Source: Sphingobacterium multivorum
Lineage (GTDB): Bacteria > Bacteroidota > Bacteroidia > Sphingobacteriales > Sphingobacteriaceae
Length of the DNA stretch: 64,000 bases
Direction: 5' to 3'
Assembly (NCBI RefSeq): GCF_900457465.1
Contig: NZ_UAUU01000009.1
Span: 124,001-188,000, forward strand
Positions within the stretch are counted from its first letter, which is position 1. Each line of letters opens with the position of its first letter. Of this stretch, positions 44,772-54,393 are shown piece after piece. The notes below the pieces were generated by a model that was not told the DNA's origin, ran no database searches, and saw nothing but the letters and a program-made list of their open reading frames with translations. The translations under genes were made by a program, and so were the position numbers.

Positions 44772-46276
44772 TAGACAACCACATTATTGCCACGATTATC
44801 GTGCATTTATTTATTGCTATTGTCCAACTGATGTTGTGGCGCAAATCCACTGCACAACGTTTTCTGAGCGTTGGTGGAAGCTTGCTTGCACTCATTCTTG
44901 CCTTTAAACTATTCTTCAAGGTTTATGACGGTGGTATTTTGACCATGAATGCGGCCAATTGGAAAGCTCCTTTTGGGATTGTTTTTGTTGCCGACCTATT
45001 CAGCAGTACCCTTGTTCTCCTGACTTCAATCGCAGGGCTGGCGGTCTCCATCTTTTCCTGTGTCGGTGTGGGACGCCAGCGCATCCTCTACGGCTATTTC
45101 CCGATCTTTCACTTTTTGATGATGGGACTTAACGGCGCCTTTCTGACAGGTGACATCTTCAACCTGTACGTATGGTTTGAAGTCATTATTATTTCCTCTT
45201 TTGTACTGATGACCTTAGGGGGTAGAAAATCCCAATTGGAGGGGGCTGTAAAATATATGGCCATGAATATCCTGGCCTCCACATTTTTCCTAACCGGAAT
45301 AGGAATACTTTATGGCATTTCAGGTTCCTTAAACATGGCCGACTTGGCACTGCGTATCCCCAAAATACAAAATCAGGCATTAGTAGAAATTACAGCAACA
45401 TTTTTCCTGATCGGTTTTGGCATTAAATCCGCCGTTTTTCCACTCTATTTCTGGTTACCCTCTTCTTACCATACGCCGCCTTCGGCCGTAGCAGCGACAT
45501 TTGGGGGCTTATTGACCAAAGTTGGGATTTACGCCTTGTTCAGGGTCTTTTCCCTATTATTTATTCCCAATCATTTTACCAAAGAACTCCTTATCGTACT
45601 GGCTATATTGACTATTCTGACGGGCGCTTTTGGTGCATTGATCAAATCCAATATCCGGAGGTTATTTTCCTATTTGATCGTTTGCCATATTGGTTTTATG
45701 ATTGGCGGATTAGGTTTGTATAGCAAATGGGCCTTATTGGGCGCCGTTTTCTATCTGATCCATGATATTATGGTCAAAACGAATTTATTCCTCATCGCCG
45801 GTGTTATACGACAACTCCGTGGTACCATGGATATGAATAAACTGGGCGGACTTTATGCGCAATACCCAAAGATCTCATTGCTTTTTGCCATTGTTCTTTT
45901 TTCACTGGTGGGCATCCCACCGCTCTCGGGCTTTTGGCCTAAAATCTATCTATTCAAAGATGCCTTTCACCTAGAGAAGTATGCTTTCGCGGGAGCTCTG
46001 ATCATTGGCAGTTTTATCACCTTGTTTGTCATCGCCAAAATGTGGGCACAGGTATTCTGGAAAGATGCCCCCGATCCGGAAATCATTGAGGATAAATTTG
46101 CGGGCATGATCGGCTATAAAAGAACAATGCTCATACTTCCTGTCGTTATTTTGGCATCAGCGTCCCTGTATATCGGACTCAACGCCGAATCAATTATCCA
46201 TGTCGCAGATCAGATCGCTACACAATTATTGGACACATCACCTTACATAAACGCTGTATTAGGAGGGCAGAAATGA
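44768..46276 (+). CDS. mrpD: Mrp antiporter subunit D (NuoN/M-like)
   Basis: 502 residues, about 14 hydrophobic helices. Core: [20 protein letters not shown] (about 127-147), [36 protein letters not shown] (about 224-259), and [19 protein letters not shown]. The Glu in WFEV and the Lys in the KVGIY segment are the usual proton-path residues. The start overlaps mrpC by 4 bp, and mrpE follows after 1 bp. Confidence 0.93.
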   Translation: MIDNHIIATIIVHLFIAIVQLMLWRKSTAQRFLSVGGSLLALILAFKLFFKVYDGGILTMNAANWKAPFGIVFVADLFSSTLVLLTSIAGLAVSIFSCVGVGRQRILYGYFPIFHFLMMGLNGAFLTGDIFNLYVWFEVIIISSFVLMTLGGRKSQLEGAVKYMAMNILASTFFLTGIGILYGISGSLNMADLALRIPKIQNQALVEITATFFLIGFGIKSAVFPLYFWLPSSYHTPPSAVAATFGGLLTKVGIYALFRVFSLLFIPNHFTKELLIVLAILTILTGAFGALIKSNIRRLFSYLIVCHIGFMIGGLGLYSKWALLGAVFYLIHDIMVKTNLFLIAGVIRQLRGTMDMNKLGGLYAQYPKISLLFAIVLFSLVGIPPLSGFWPKIYLFKDAFHLEKYAFAGALIIGSFITLFVIAKMWAQVFWKDAPDPEIIEDKFAGMIGYKRTMLILPVVILASASLYIGLNAESIIHVADQIATQLLDTSPYINAVLGGQK

Positions 46277-46277
46277 T

Positions 46278-46754
46278 ATGATTAAACAGTTTTTAATGAA
46301 CCTCATGTTATCCTTTATCTGGGTCGCACTGACGGGATCGATGTACTATACCAACTTCCTATTCGGCTTTATGTTGGGATTTGGTATCCTCTGGTTGATG
46401 AACAGAAATGAGGTGGATCAACGCTACTTTTATCGGGTACCCAAAACATTGAGTTTTATTCTTTTTTTCCTGTGGGAAATGATTGTCGCCAATGTGCAGG
46501 TTGCCTACGACGTGATAACACCCAAGTTTTTTATCAAACCGGCGATTGTTAAATACCCCATGGATGCAAAAACCGATTTGGAAATAAACCTGCTTTCAAC
46601 CTTTATTTCGTTGACACCCGGCACACTTATCCTCGACGTAAGTGAAGATAAAAAAACGCTCTTTATTCACGTCATGTACATGAAAAGCAAAGAACAGTTT
46701 GTTTCTACCCTTAAAAATAATGTTGAACGAAGACTTTTAGAACTCTTAAGATGA
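46278..46754 (+). CDS. mrpE: Mrp antiporter subunit E
   Basis: 158 residues. Two N-terminal hydrophobic segments and a soluble C-terminal part. LLSTFISLTPGTLILDVSEDKKTLFIHVM (about 100-128) is the MnhE signature. The stop overlaps the mrpF start in an ATGA. Confidence 0.92.
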   Translation: MIKQFLMNLMLSFIWVALTGSMYYTNFLFGFMLGFGILWLMNRNEVDQRYFYRVPKTLSFILFFLWEMIVANVQVAYDVITPKFFIKPAIVKYPMDAKTDLEINLLSTFISLTPGTLILDVSEDKKTLFIHVMYMKSKEQFVSTLKNNVERRLLELLR

Positions 46755-47026
46755 CTTTAAATAGCTACTTTGATTATGTGATCCTTCCGATCCTGACTAT
46801 TTCAGTCATACTGGCTTTTATTCGTCTGTATAAAGGCCCTCAGATATTTGATCGTGTGATTGCCCTCGATCTCATTATCACCATCGGGATCGGCATTATT
46901 ACCGTGTATAGTATACGAACGTCGCAGGAAGTGTTTTTAGACATTGCCATGATCTTGGCACTGATCGCATTTCTTGGCACGATCGCGTTTTCATTTTATT
47001 TAGAAAAACAAAGCAAAGATGATTGA
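46751..47026 (+). CDS. mrpF: Mrp antiporter subunit F
   Basis: 91 residues, three hydrophobic helices. RLYKGPQIFDRVIALDLI (about 25-42) matches MnhF/MrpF (GPTxxDRVxALD). Overlaps mrpG by 8 bp. Confidence 0.92.
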   Translation: MTLNSYFDYVILPILTISVILAFIRLYKGPQIFDRVIALDLIITIGIGIITVYSIRTSQEVFLDIAMILALIAFLGTIAFSFYLEKQSKDD

Positions 47027-47369
47027 TATTACTTTAGCCATACTCAGTACCATCGGGGCATTGGCCATACTATTTGCGTCTATTGGCATCTTGCGGATGC
47101 CCGATTTTTATTTACGCCTTTCGGTTACGGTAAAGGCAGCAACGCTGGGTGTGGGACTTTTACTCATCTGTGCGGCCATGACCTTCCCGGATGTATCCGT
47201 AACAACCAAGGCTATAGCCATTGGATTTTTTCTGATCCTAACGGCTCCGGTTGCCGCACACATGATTGGCAGAGCAGCTTATATACAGCGTGTGAAAACA
47301 TGGAAGGGTACCACCTTAAATGATCTCGAAAAGGAAGGTAAATTAGATTGTCGAAAGGAAGATTTTTAA
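47019..47369 (+). CDS. mrpG: Mrp antiporter subunit G
   Basis: 116 residues, three hydrophobic helices. GILRMPDFYLRLSVTVKAATLGVGLLL (about 23-49) and LTAPVAAHMIGRAAY (about 78-92) are typical MnhG segments. Last gene of the operon. No convincing terminator was seen in the 58 bp before the convergent lactonase gene. Confidence 0.92.
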   Translation: MIDITLAILSTIGALAILFASIGILRMPDFYLRLSVTVKAATLGVGLLLICAAMTFPDVSVTTKAIAIGFFLILTAPVAAHMIGRAAYIQRVKTWKGTTLNDLEKEGKLDCRKEDF

Positions 47370-47427
47370 GAAAAGCCTATACAGTTATTCCTAAAAATCT
47401 TCTTCTTATTAGAACGTCCTTTCTGGA

Positions 47428-48519
47428 TTAAAATATAATACAAACAGGAGCTGGTACAGCGATTTCTTTTCCAGTATCTGTCAACAAACCCGTTTTGGCA
47501 TCCCGGCTAAACAAAACAATGTTATTGGTATATTGATTTGCGACCAAAAGATATTTCCCGTCCGGAGAAAGGTTGAAATTGCGTGGTCCTTTGCCTTTCA
47601 CTGAAAGATTAGAAATTTTCTTCAATTCGCCGTCCTTCTCTACCGAAAAAGTAGCTATTGTATTGGCATCGCCGCGGTTGGTCGCATACAGAAATTTTCC
47701 ATCAGCGGAGATCTTAATATCAGCTCCACCGTTACTTCCTTTAAAACCTTCGGGGTTGATATCAAAAGTACTTTGATACATCCATGCATCTCCATCTTTC
47801 TTATACGATGCAATTTGACCGGTCATTTCCAGGACGACATACAGGAATTTCTCTTTCTTATCAAACACGATATGACGTGGTCCTCCTCCAGCTGGAGTAA
47901 AGACATCTTCCGATTCATCAGCAAGACTATAGACATTTCCCGCTTTATTCACCGGATAAATAGAAATCTCATCCAAACCAAGATCTTGGACGTACAACTT
48001 ATCCCCTTTATTGGAGAAAAAAGTAGAATGTACATGTGGCTTTTCTTGGCGTACGGGATCCACCCCCTTACCCTCGTGTTGTATTAAACGCGCTCTTTTG
48101 CTTAACACACCATTACTTTCTAAATCAAACAAAGCTGCAGAGCCGCCTGTATAATTTGCCACAGCGAGCAAGCTACCCTTCGGATGTACTTCAACAAAAC
48201 AAGGCGACTCCCCTCCAGAAGGAAGTGAGTTTAGAAAAGTTAAATGACCGTCCTTAAAAGAATAGGCAGAAACAGTCCCCTCTTGATTTGGAACCTCATT
48301 AACGGCATAAATAAAGTTATTATTTCGTGCTAAAAAGGACGGATCTTTACTCTCTTGTGTGCTCAACAAAGTTGTTTCACCAGTTTTAACATCAAAATTA
48401 TAAATATAGATACCCTTGCTCGCGGTTTTACTCGTATATGTTCCCACAAACATGGGAATCTGTTGGGCAAAACTAGCCAAAGGTAAAATCGTCATCAAAT
48501 AAACAAATGCTTTTTTCAT
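47428..48519 (-). CDS. Lactonase family (6-phosphogluconolactonase-like) beta-propeller protein
   Basis: 363 residues from ATG at 48519; the longer reading adds ten residues before a good signal peptide (MKKAFVYLMTILPLASFAQQ). The mature part is a seven-bladed propeller of the YbhE/Pgl type: FVGTYTSKTASKGIYIY, SPCFVEVHPKGSLLAVANYTGGS, GPRHIVFDKKEKFLYVVLEM, GADIKISADGKFLYATNRG and GPRNFNLSPDGKYLLVANQ. The signal peptide suggests a periplasmic lactonase, possibly for sugar lactones, rather than a cytosolic pentose-phosphate enzyme. Confidence 0.85.
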   Translation of the reverse strand: MKKAFVYLMTILPLASFAQQIPMFVGTYTSKTASKGIYIYNFDVKTGETTLLSTQESKDPSFLARNNNFIYAVNEVPNQEGTVSAYSFKDGHLTFLNSLPSGGESPCFVEVHPKGSLLAVANYTGGSAALFDLESNGVLSKRARLIQHEGKGVDPVRQEKPHVHSTFFSNKGDKLYVQDLGLDEISIYPVNKAGNVYSLADESEDVFTPAGGGPRHIVFDKKEKFLYVVLEMTGQIASYKKDGDAWMYQSTFDINPEGFKGSNGGADIKISADGKFLYATNRGDANTIATFSVEKDGELKKISNLSVKGKGPRNFNLSPDGKYLLVANQYTNNIVLFSRDAKTGLLTDTGKEIAVPAPVCIIF

Positions 48520-48826
48520 TGAAATTATTTTATAAATGTAGCTACTCATTTGTTGAATGAGCCGTTACATCAAGTTTGTTTCTAAATTATACGAGATCCC
48601 ACTCAAATTTCCCCATTCATTCCGCAGTGTGAGGATCTAAAACCCCGCCATTTTATAGGCGTAAATATCGTCAATAGACTTGTTAAATTTGGTTAAAACC
48701 GTCCTTTCTAATAGGCAAATGCGTATTTTAGCACATCAATTTTAACAATTCCAAAATCACCCATTTAAAATATTGGGAATACAAAAATATTGTTAAATAA
48801 AAGTACGAATAATTCATATAATCTGA

Positions 48827-48834
48827 TAATTTTG
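48827..48834 (+). promoter_or_regulatory. Possible -7 box for surA-like gene
   Basis: TAATTTTG fits TAnnTTTG; it would give a leader of about 160 nt carrying two hairpins. No -33 TTG at the expected distance. Confidence 0.25.
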
Positions 48835-48936
48835 TGCTGTTGTTCAAAAAAGTATATATTGAACACAAATACTACGCATACCGCCGAAGGCAGCGTGAAT
48901 GCTTGTGACAAAAAACAAATGATGAACAAATAACCG

Positions 48937-48974
48937 AGTGAAACGAGTTCATTTATATAAATGAAGATCACTCA
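48937..48974 (+). promoter_or_regulatory. Two-level hairpin in surA-like leader
   Basis: GAGTGA (48937-48942) pairs with TCACTC (48969-48974) and, inside, CATTTA (48951-48956) with TAAATG (48959-48964). It ends 25 bp before the ATG at 49000 and could affect translation. Confidence 0.4.
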
Positions 48975-48999
48975 TAAATATCATAAATAATTTATACGG

Positions 49000-50349
49000 A
49001 TGAAAAAAAACATTTATATATTGTTTTTATTGCTGTTTGCATCAATTCAGGCCAGTCTTGCGCAACGTCAAGTTATTGATCGCGTTGTAGCAACGGTTGG
49101 ATCGGGCATTATCTTACAGTCCGACGTGGATATGCAATATTCTCAATGGTTGGCGCAAGGGAATAAACCAGATGAAAACTATAAAGATGGTATATTGGAA
49201 CAGTTAATTGTCCAAAAATTATTATCACAACAAGCCGTAATTGACTCCATCGATGTAACCGAGACCGAAGTTGATGACAACCTCAATGCGCGTCTGCGCC
49301 ACATGTCACAACAGGCAGGAGGGCAAGAACGTCTTGAAAAATTCCTCAACCGTTCCTTATTACAATACAAAGAAGAAATGCGTCCTAGTGTTTTCGAGCA
49401 ATTAAAAGCACAGAAAATGAGACAAAACATCGTTTCCAAAATAGATGTGACTCCATTGGAAGTAAAGCGTTATTTTGAGGGCTTGAATAAAGACAGTCTC
49501 CCTTACTTCAATACCGAGGTAGAAATCGGTGAAATTGTCATGATGCCCAAATTGACCGATGCAGAGAAAAAGGAACAGCGCGAGAAGATTGAAGGTATCC
49601 GCAAACAGATTGTAGATGGCTCCGACTTTGGTACAATGGCTCGTATATACTCTCAAGATCCCGGATCTGCCCCCTATGGCGGTGATTTAGGCTTTGGTAC
49701 ACGTGATAATTATGTCAAAGAATTCTCTGCCATGGCTTTTAAATTAAAACCGGGAGAAATATCACCTATTGTCGAATCCAAATATGGCTTTCATATTATT
49801 CAGGTGCTGGAAAGACGTGGCGAAGAGGTACACACACGCCATATCCTGATGAAGATCAATCCTGGCCCTGCAGCATTAGAACGAACAAAAAATAAATTGG
49901 ACAGTATCTATAAATTGGTCGTTGACAAAAAAATGGATTTCTATCATGCCGCAACAAATTATTCTGATGCGGAGGAGAGTAAATTCAATGGTGGTATGAT
50001 CCTAAATCAAGAGGGTTCAAGCCGCACAACCGTAATTCCTATGGATGGCTTGGAGAAATCAGTATTTACAGCGATCGATCCGCTAAAACCGGGAGAATAC
50101 TCCAAACCAGAGCAATTTACAGACAAAATGGGCGATGTTGGTTACCGTTTCAATTACCTGAAAACACGTATACCACCGCACAAAGCAAACTTGGACGAAG
50201 ATTTCACAAAGATCAAAGAAGCCGCCGTTCAGGATAAAACCAATCGTAATCTGAGCAAATGGTTCGATGATAAATTGAAGACCACTTACATCAATATCAG
50301 TGATGACTTTGGTCAGAGTGAAGGATTGAAAAAATGGAAAAAACAATAA
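49000..50349 (+). CDS. Periplasmic peptidylprolyl isomerase, SurA-like
   Basis: 449 residues. Signal peptide MKKNIYILFLLLFASIQASLAQ. The N-terminal chaperone part has RVVATVGSGIILQSDVDMQ, typical of SurA. Two parvulin (rotamase) domains follow: about 170-270 with SDFGTMARIYSQDPGSAPYGGDLGF and SPIVESKYGFHIIQVLERR, and about 275-390 with VHTRHILMKI and YSDAEESKFNGGMI. SurA proteins carry unfolded outer-membrane proteins across the periplasm, consistent with the many SusC barrels. Followed by a good terminator. Confidence 0.9.
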   Translation: MKKNIYILFLLLFASIQASLAQRQVIDRVVATVGSGIILQSDVDMQYSQWLAQGNKPDENYKDGILEQLIVQKLLSQQAVIDSIDVTETEVDDNLNARLRHMSQQAGGQERLEKFLNRSLLQYKEEMRPSVFEQLKAQKMRQNIVSKIDVTPLEVKRYFEGLNKDSLPYFNTEVEIGEIVMMPKLTDAEKKEQREKIEGIRKQIVDGSDFGTMARIYSQDPGSAPYGGDLGFGTRDNYVKEFSAMAFKLKPGEISPIVESKYGFHIIQVLERRGEEVHTRHILMKINPGPAALERTKNKLDSIYKLVVDKKMDFYHAATNYSDAEESKFNGGMILNQEGSSRTTVIPMDGLEKSVFTAIDPLKPGEYSKPEQFTDKMGDVGYRFNYLKTRIPPHKANLDEDFTKIKEAAVQDKTNRNLSKWFDDKLKTTYINISDDFGQSEGLKKWKKQ

Positions 50350-50371
50350 GTGTACAATACACTTATCCTAT

Positions 50372-50412
50372 AAAAAAAGGGTTTGAATAGTATATATTCA
50401 AGCCCTTTTTTT
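50372..50412 (+). terminator. Terminator after surA-like gene
   Basis: AAAAAAGGGTTTGAATA pairs with TATTCAAGCCCTTTTTT around a short loop, with the T-tract on the + strand (and an A-tract giving the reverse terminator for the convergent gene). Confidence 0.85.
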
Positions 50413-50429
50413 ATGTTGCAATCGTCCTA

Positions 50430-51314
50430 TCATTTCTCAAACATCATCTCGATCAGAATATTCCAGTTCGCTTTCTTCACATCATCCTTCGCTAATTCAC
50501 TCAATTGCCAGATACGAATATAATTATACTTCACCACCTTATCCTTTTGTCGCACCGTTGCAGTTCCCTTGGTATAGGCAAAATCGCCACTATATGAACG
50601 TTTTACTTCTTCGGGGACTGTCTCTATCGTCATGCGTTGTTTTTTGAGATAGGCCATCATTTTAGCTTTTCCTTCCATCGGATTGGTCCAAGGGAACAAA
50701 AACCGGACATCCTCACTTAAAAACTCCTTATATGCGGTTGGATTGTCGGCTTTCAAAACGGTTGACATCAATTTGTCTGTCTCCAGGACAATATCTTCAC
50801 GCTGGTTTAAGCGTACTTTAGAACGATGCTTCAGATACCACGAGTCGGTAGGTTCGATATATTCAAGATCAAACTCCCCGTCGTTCCCGTTGTTTTCAAC
50901 TTCGGCACGAATATCGACCAGCCACTTACCTTTTTTGTTGCGTTTCCAGACAGTCAAGTATTCTCCATGACGCAATCTTGCACCTACTTTCTGAAAGTCC
51001 ATAGACCCCGAAGTCACACCAAACTCCTGACTTTTAGCAATCAACGCAAAGGTAGGCTGCCAATTTAAAACATCGGGAATATTTGGTCTATTATTCAGAT
51101 AGTTATAGGCATTTACTGCCGATGGGACATAAAACGTAGATTCCTTATCAATGATCGAAAGAAACGCCTGGTGTGGCGTAGACGCTTTCGCCAAGGCAGC
51201 AGCATCCTTATCGGCCTGCAATAGGCTTCCAACTTTCTCAGGTATCTGCGCATATAGTGTTGTACCAGCAACACTCATCAATGCGACGACGGATAGCCTA
51301 TTCCAAAAATTCAT
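50430..51314 (-). CDS. Secreted protein with two NTF2/DUF4440-like domains
   Basis: 294 residues from ATG at 51314, chosen because MNFWNRLSVVALMSVAGTTLYAQ is a signal peptide; the longer reading has no such start. Two copies of a similar unit follow: about 30-165 (HQAFLSIIDKESTFYVPSAV ... LTVWKRNKKGKWLVDIRAEVEN) and about 175-294 (YKEFLSEDVRFLFPWTNPMEGKAKMMAYL ... YIRIWQLSE ... ANWNILIEM). The pattern resembles DUF4440/SnoaL-type repeats. Function unknown. It is 120 bp downstream of cysS on the same strand and convergent with the surA-like gene. Confidence 0.65.
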   Translation of the reverse strand: MNFWNRLSVVALMSVAGTTLYAQIPEKVGSLLQADKDAAALAKASTPHQAFLSIIDKESTFYVPSAVNAYNYLNNRPNIPDVLNWQPTFALIAKSQEFGVTSGSMDFQKVGARLRHGEYLTVWKRNKKGKWLVDIRAEVENNGNDGEFDLEYIEPTDSWYLKHRSKVRLNQREDIVLETDKLMSTVLKADNPTAYKEFLSEDVRFLFPWTNPMEGKAKMMAYLKKQRMTIETVPEEVKRSYSGDFAYTKGTATVRQKDKVVKYNYIRIWQLSELAKDDVKKANWNILIEMMFEK

Positions 51315-51434
51315 ATGCAAAATGATCTTTCTTTTAAAGGTGATATGGAATATCCATTGGTTTCCACGATAAGGTCTTTTCCCAATAAGAATATTCCATT
51401 GCATTCCTCTTGTATAAATTCGATTTCTTATCTA

Positions 51435-52901
51435 TCAAATCTTATTCCAAAGTGTTCCTTCTTTGCTATCTTTCAATTGAATTCCAATAGAATTAAGCTC
51501 ATCACGAATACGATCTGAGGTGACGAAGTCTTTATTTGCTTTTGCTTCATTACGTAGCTTGATGACCAGATTCATGACGTCATCGATATCATCGGATGCT
51601 GAAGTCTGATCGTTTCGAAGGCCTAGAATATCCTCTACAAATTCTTTCATGAATAGTTTAAGGCCCTCCAATCCTTCTGCCGTTACTTTCGCTTTACCAT
51701 CATAAATCGAGTTGATGATACGTACAATTTCAAATAATTCAGCAATGAGTACAGGGCTATTAAAGTCGTCATCCATAGCCGCGTAACATTTACGGCGAAT
51801 TTCAGCCAAATTGAATGAATCAGCACCTTTCGACACCTTCAATTTGTCTAATAGACTGATTGCAGTCATCAGCCTTTTATACCCCTTGTCGGCCGCATCC
51901 AGCGCCTCATTGGAGAAATCCAACGTACTTCTATAATGGGCCTGTAACATAAAGAAACGTACAGCCATCGGCGAATAGCCTCTATTCAATAAGGGATGAT
52001 TTCCAGTAAATAGCTCGCCCGGCAAAAATCCATTCCCTGCAGATTTGGACATACGCGCACCGTTGACAGTCAACATATTCGTGTGCATCCAATATTTGGC
52101 AGGGCTCGTATGGTTACATGCTTCGGACTGTGCAATTTCATTGGTATGATGGGTTGCTGCCAAATCCATTCCACCGCCATGAATATCAAACTGATCACCT
52201 AGGTACTTTCTGCTCATGGCCGAACATTCGATATGCCAACCTGGAAAGCCGACACTCCAAGGTGCGGGCCAACGCATAATCGTTTCAGGTTTTGCTTTGA
52301 TCCACAAGGCAAAATCCAAACGCCCTTTTTTCTCATCCTGACCACTCAATTCTCGGGTATTATTGAGCATATCCTCCAATTTACGATTGGTCAATATCGT
52401 ATAATCGTATGTTTCAACGTATTTTTCAACATCAAAATAGACTGTACCATTCCGCTCATAGGCATAACCATTCTCGATAATCTGTTCGATCATTTCGATC
52501 TGCTCGGAGATATGTCCTGTCGCAGTAGGCTCAATACTCGGTGGCAACGTATTGAAAAGACGCAATACGTCATGAAAACCTATCGTATACTTTTGAACGA
52601 TTTCCATCGGCTCCAATTGTTCCAATTTTGCTTTTTTTGCAAATTTGTCATCCCCTTCATCACGATCGCCTTCCAAATGCCCCGCATCTGTAATATTGCG
52701 CACATAACGCACTTTATAACCAAGATGACGCAGGTATCTAAAAATCAAATCAAAAGATACAAACGTCCGACAGTTACCCAAATGCACATCACTGTATACG
52801 GTGGGTCCACATACGTACATACCAACGAGGTTGGGATGAATAGGTTCGAATTTTTCTTTTGTTCGCGAAAGCGTATTGTATAAATAGAGATTATGGTCCA
52901 T
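51435..52901 (-). CDS. cysS: Cysteinyl-tRNA synthetase
   Basis: 488 residues. Class I synthetase that charges tRNA-Cys. N-terminal YVCGPTVYSDVHLGN (about 30-44) holds the zinc-binding Cys and the HIGH-type motif HLGN. The KMSKS motif appears as ARMSKSAGN near 280. Other zinc ligands are in WHIECSAMS and the following GGGMDLAATHHTNEIAQSE. DALR-type anticodon-binding region in the C-terminal half (NSPVLIAELFEIVRIIN). It follows der on the same strand (21-bp gap). Confidence 0.95.
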   Translation of the reverse strand: MDHNLYLYNTLSRTKEKFEPIHPNLVGMYVCGPTVYSDVHLGNCRTFVSFDLIFRYLRHLGYKVRYVRNITDAGHLEGDRDEGDDKFAKKAKLEQLEPMEIVQKYTIGFHDVLRLFNTLPPSIEPTATGHISEQIEMIEQIIENGYAYERNGTVYFDVEKYVETYDYTILTNRKLEDMLNNTRELSGQDEKKGRLDFALWIKAKPETIMRWPAPWSVGFPGWHIECSAMSRKYLGDQFDIHGGGMDLAATHHTNEIAQSEACNHTSPAKYWMHTNMLTVNGARMSKSAGNGFLPGELFTGNHPLLNRGYSPMAVRFFMLQAHYRSTLDFSNEALDAADKGYKRLMTAISLLDKLKVSKGADSFNLAEIRRKCYAAMDDDFNSPVLIAELFEIVRIINSIYDGKAKVTAEGLEGLKLFMKEFVEDILGLRNDQTSASDDIDDVMNLVIKLRNEAKANKDFVTSDRIRDELNSIGIQLKDSKEGTLWNKI

Positions 52902-52922
52902 GTTTAATCGCTGCTTGGAAAT

Positions 52923-54224
52923 CTATTTTTGTCTGAAATATATTTGAATTGGCACACCTGTAAAGTCAAAGTGCTCACGCAATTTGTTTTCAATAAAACG
53001 TTTGTATGGATCTTTGATGTATTGTGGCAGATTACAGAAGAATGCAAACATCGGCGTCCGTCCAGGCAACTGTGTTGCATATTTAATTTTGATATATTTA
53101 CCCTTTAAGGATGGGGGTGGATAATTCTCGATAATATCCAACATCACTTCATTCAACTTGGAAGTCGGAATCTTTTTGGTCTTGTTGGCGTATACCTTAT
53201 CCGCAACTTCCAACACCTTAAGGACACGTTGTTTTTCGGTTACGGAAGTAAAGATAATAGGCACATCTGTAAATGGTGCTATTTTCTCTTTGATACGATC
53301 TTCGAAAGCCTTCATTGTCTTATTGTCTTTTTCGATCAAATCCCACTTATTGACAACAATGACAATACCTTTGCGGTTCTTCTCCGCCAAGTTGAAAATA
53401 TTAACGTCCTGCGCTTCTAATCCATCCTGTGCGTCAAGCATTAAAATTGTCACATCAGAATCTTCCAAAGCTTTGATGGTACGCATCACCGAATAAAACT
53501 CAATATCTTCATTTACCTTGGACTTACGACGAAGACCTGCTGTATCGATCAATAAAAAGTTATGTCCATATTGATTGTAATGTATACGGATTGAATCACG
53601 TGTTGTCCCGGCCATTGGCGTTACAATATTGCGATCTTTGCCGATCAAGGCATTTGTCAAGGAGGATTTACCCACATTCGGGCGCCCCACGATGGTATAT
53701 TTCGGTAAAGATTCTTCTTCTTCCTCTTCCACTTCAAAATGAGAAACAACAGCATCCAACAATTCACCTGTACCGGATCCTGTAGCCGACGAGATATTAA
53801 AAACCTCACCTAAACCAAAAGCATAAAACTCTGCCGATTCATGGTGCAATTTAGCGTGATCGACTTTATTAGCCACGACATACACGGGCTTAGAACTTCT
53901 TCTCAGAATATCAGCGATTTCGTCATCCAAGTCGGTAATGCCAGTGGTGACATCCACCATGAATATAACGACCGAAGCTTCTTCAATAGCGATATAGACC
54001 TGATCACGAATAGCCTCTTCAAAGACATCATCCGAACCATGTACAAAACCACCTGTATCAATTACTGTAAATTTCTTTCCGATCCACTCGGCTGTTTCAT
54101 AATGACGGTCGCGCGTCACCCCGCTAAAGTCATCAACAATCGCTTTTCTACTTTCTGTAAGACGATTGAATAAGGTAGATTTACCAACATTTGGACGACC
54201 AACAATTGCAACAATATTTGCCAT
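52923..54224 (-). CDS. der: Ribosome-assembly GTPase Der (EngA)
   Basis: 433 residues from ATG at 54224 ([17 protein letters not shown]); a start at 54266 adds 14 residues not seen in Der. Two tandem GTPase domains: P-loops GRPNVGKST at about 8-16 and about 178-186, DTGGF and DTAGL switch motifs, NKVD and NKWD specificity motifs. The C-terminal KH-like domain ends [11 protein letters not shown]. It acts in 50S subunit maturation in the cytoplasm. With ksgA and era it is one of three ribosome-assembly factors in the window. Confidence 0.96.
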   Translation of the reverse strand: MANIVAIVGRPNVGKSTLFNRLTESRKAIVDDFSGVTRDRHYETAEWIGKKFTVIDTGGFVHGSDDVFEEAIRDQVYIAIEEASVVIFMVDVTTGITDLDDEIADILRRSSKPVYVVANKVDHAKLHHESAEFYAFGLGEVFNISSATGSGTGELLDAVVSHFEVEEEEEESLPKYTIVGRPNVGKSSLTNALIGKDRNIVTPMAGTTRDSIRIHYNQYGHNFLLIDTAGLRRKSKVNEDIEFYSVMRTIKALEDSDVTILMLDAQDGLEAQDVNIFNLAEKNRKGIVIVVNKWDLIEKDNKTMKAFEDRIKEKIAPFTDVPIIFTSVTEKQRVLKVLEVADKVYANKTKKIPTSKLNEVMLDIIENYPPPSLKGKYIKIKYATQLPGRTPMFAFFCNLPQYIKDPYKRFIENKLREHFDFTGVPIQIYFRQK

Positions 54225-54335
54225 ATTTATTTTATTTGATCCACCCACTATCACAGCAGGTGGCACTTTTATGCTAAAAATATACTTAAGGGAACAAAGA
54301 TACGGATTCGAAAGGGATTATCGCGACACAAAAAC

Positions 54336-54364
54336 AAAAATGGCTTTACCGTGAAGTAAAGCCA
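54336..54364 (-). terminator. Terminator of the third SusC/SusD pair
   Basis: ATGGCTTTAC and GTAAAGCCAT form a perfect 10-bp stem around 5 nt (54340-54364); on the minus strand TTTTTGTTTTTG follows. It lies 30 bp after the SusD stop. Confidence 0.8.
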
Positions 54365-54393
54365 TTTATAGGGTTTAAATTATCAATATTCGC

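Larger units (their letters stand above)
48520..48999. other. 480-bp divergent region between lactonase and surA-like gene
   Basis: Contains a possible -7 box TAATTTTG (48827-48834, + strand), a TGTTCAA/TTGAACA hairpin (48842-48866) and a two-level hairpin at 48937-48974 just before the surA-like ATG. No RNA gene recognised. A 68-residue ORF on the minus strand here (48765-48971) looks accidental. Confidence 0.55.

Noticed and set aside
48765..48971. A 68-residue hydrophobic ORF in the lactonase/surA-like gap
   Set aside because: Phe/Ile-rich translation of A/T-rich DNA; it overlaps the leader hairpin and has no family pattern.
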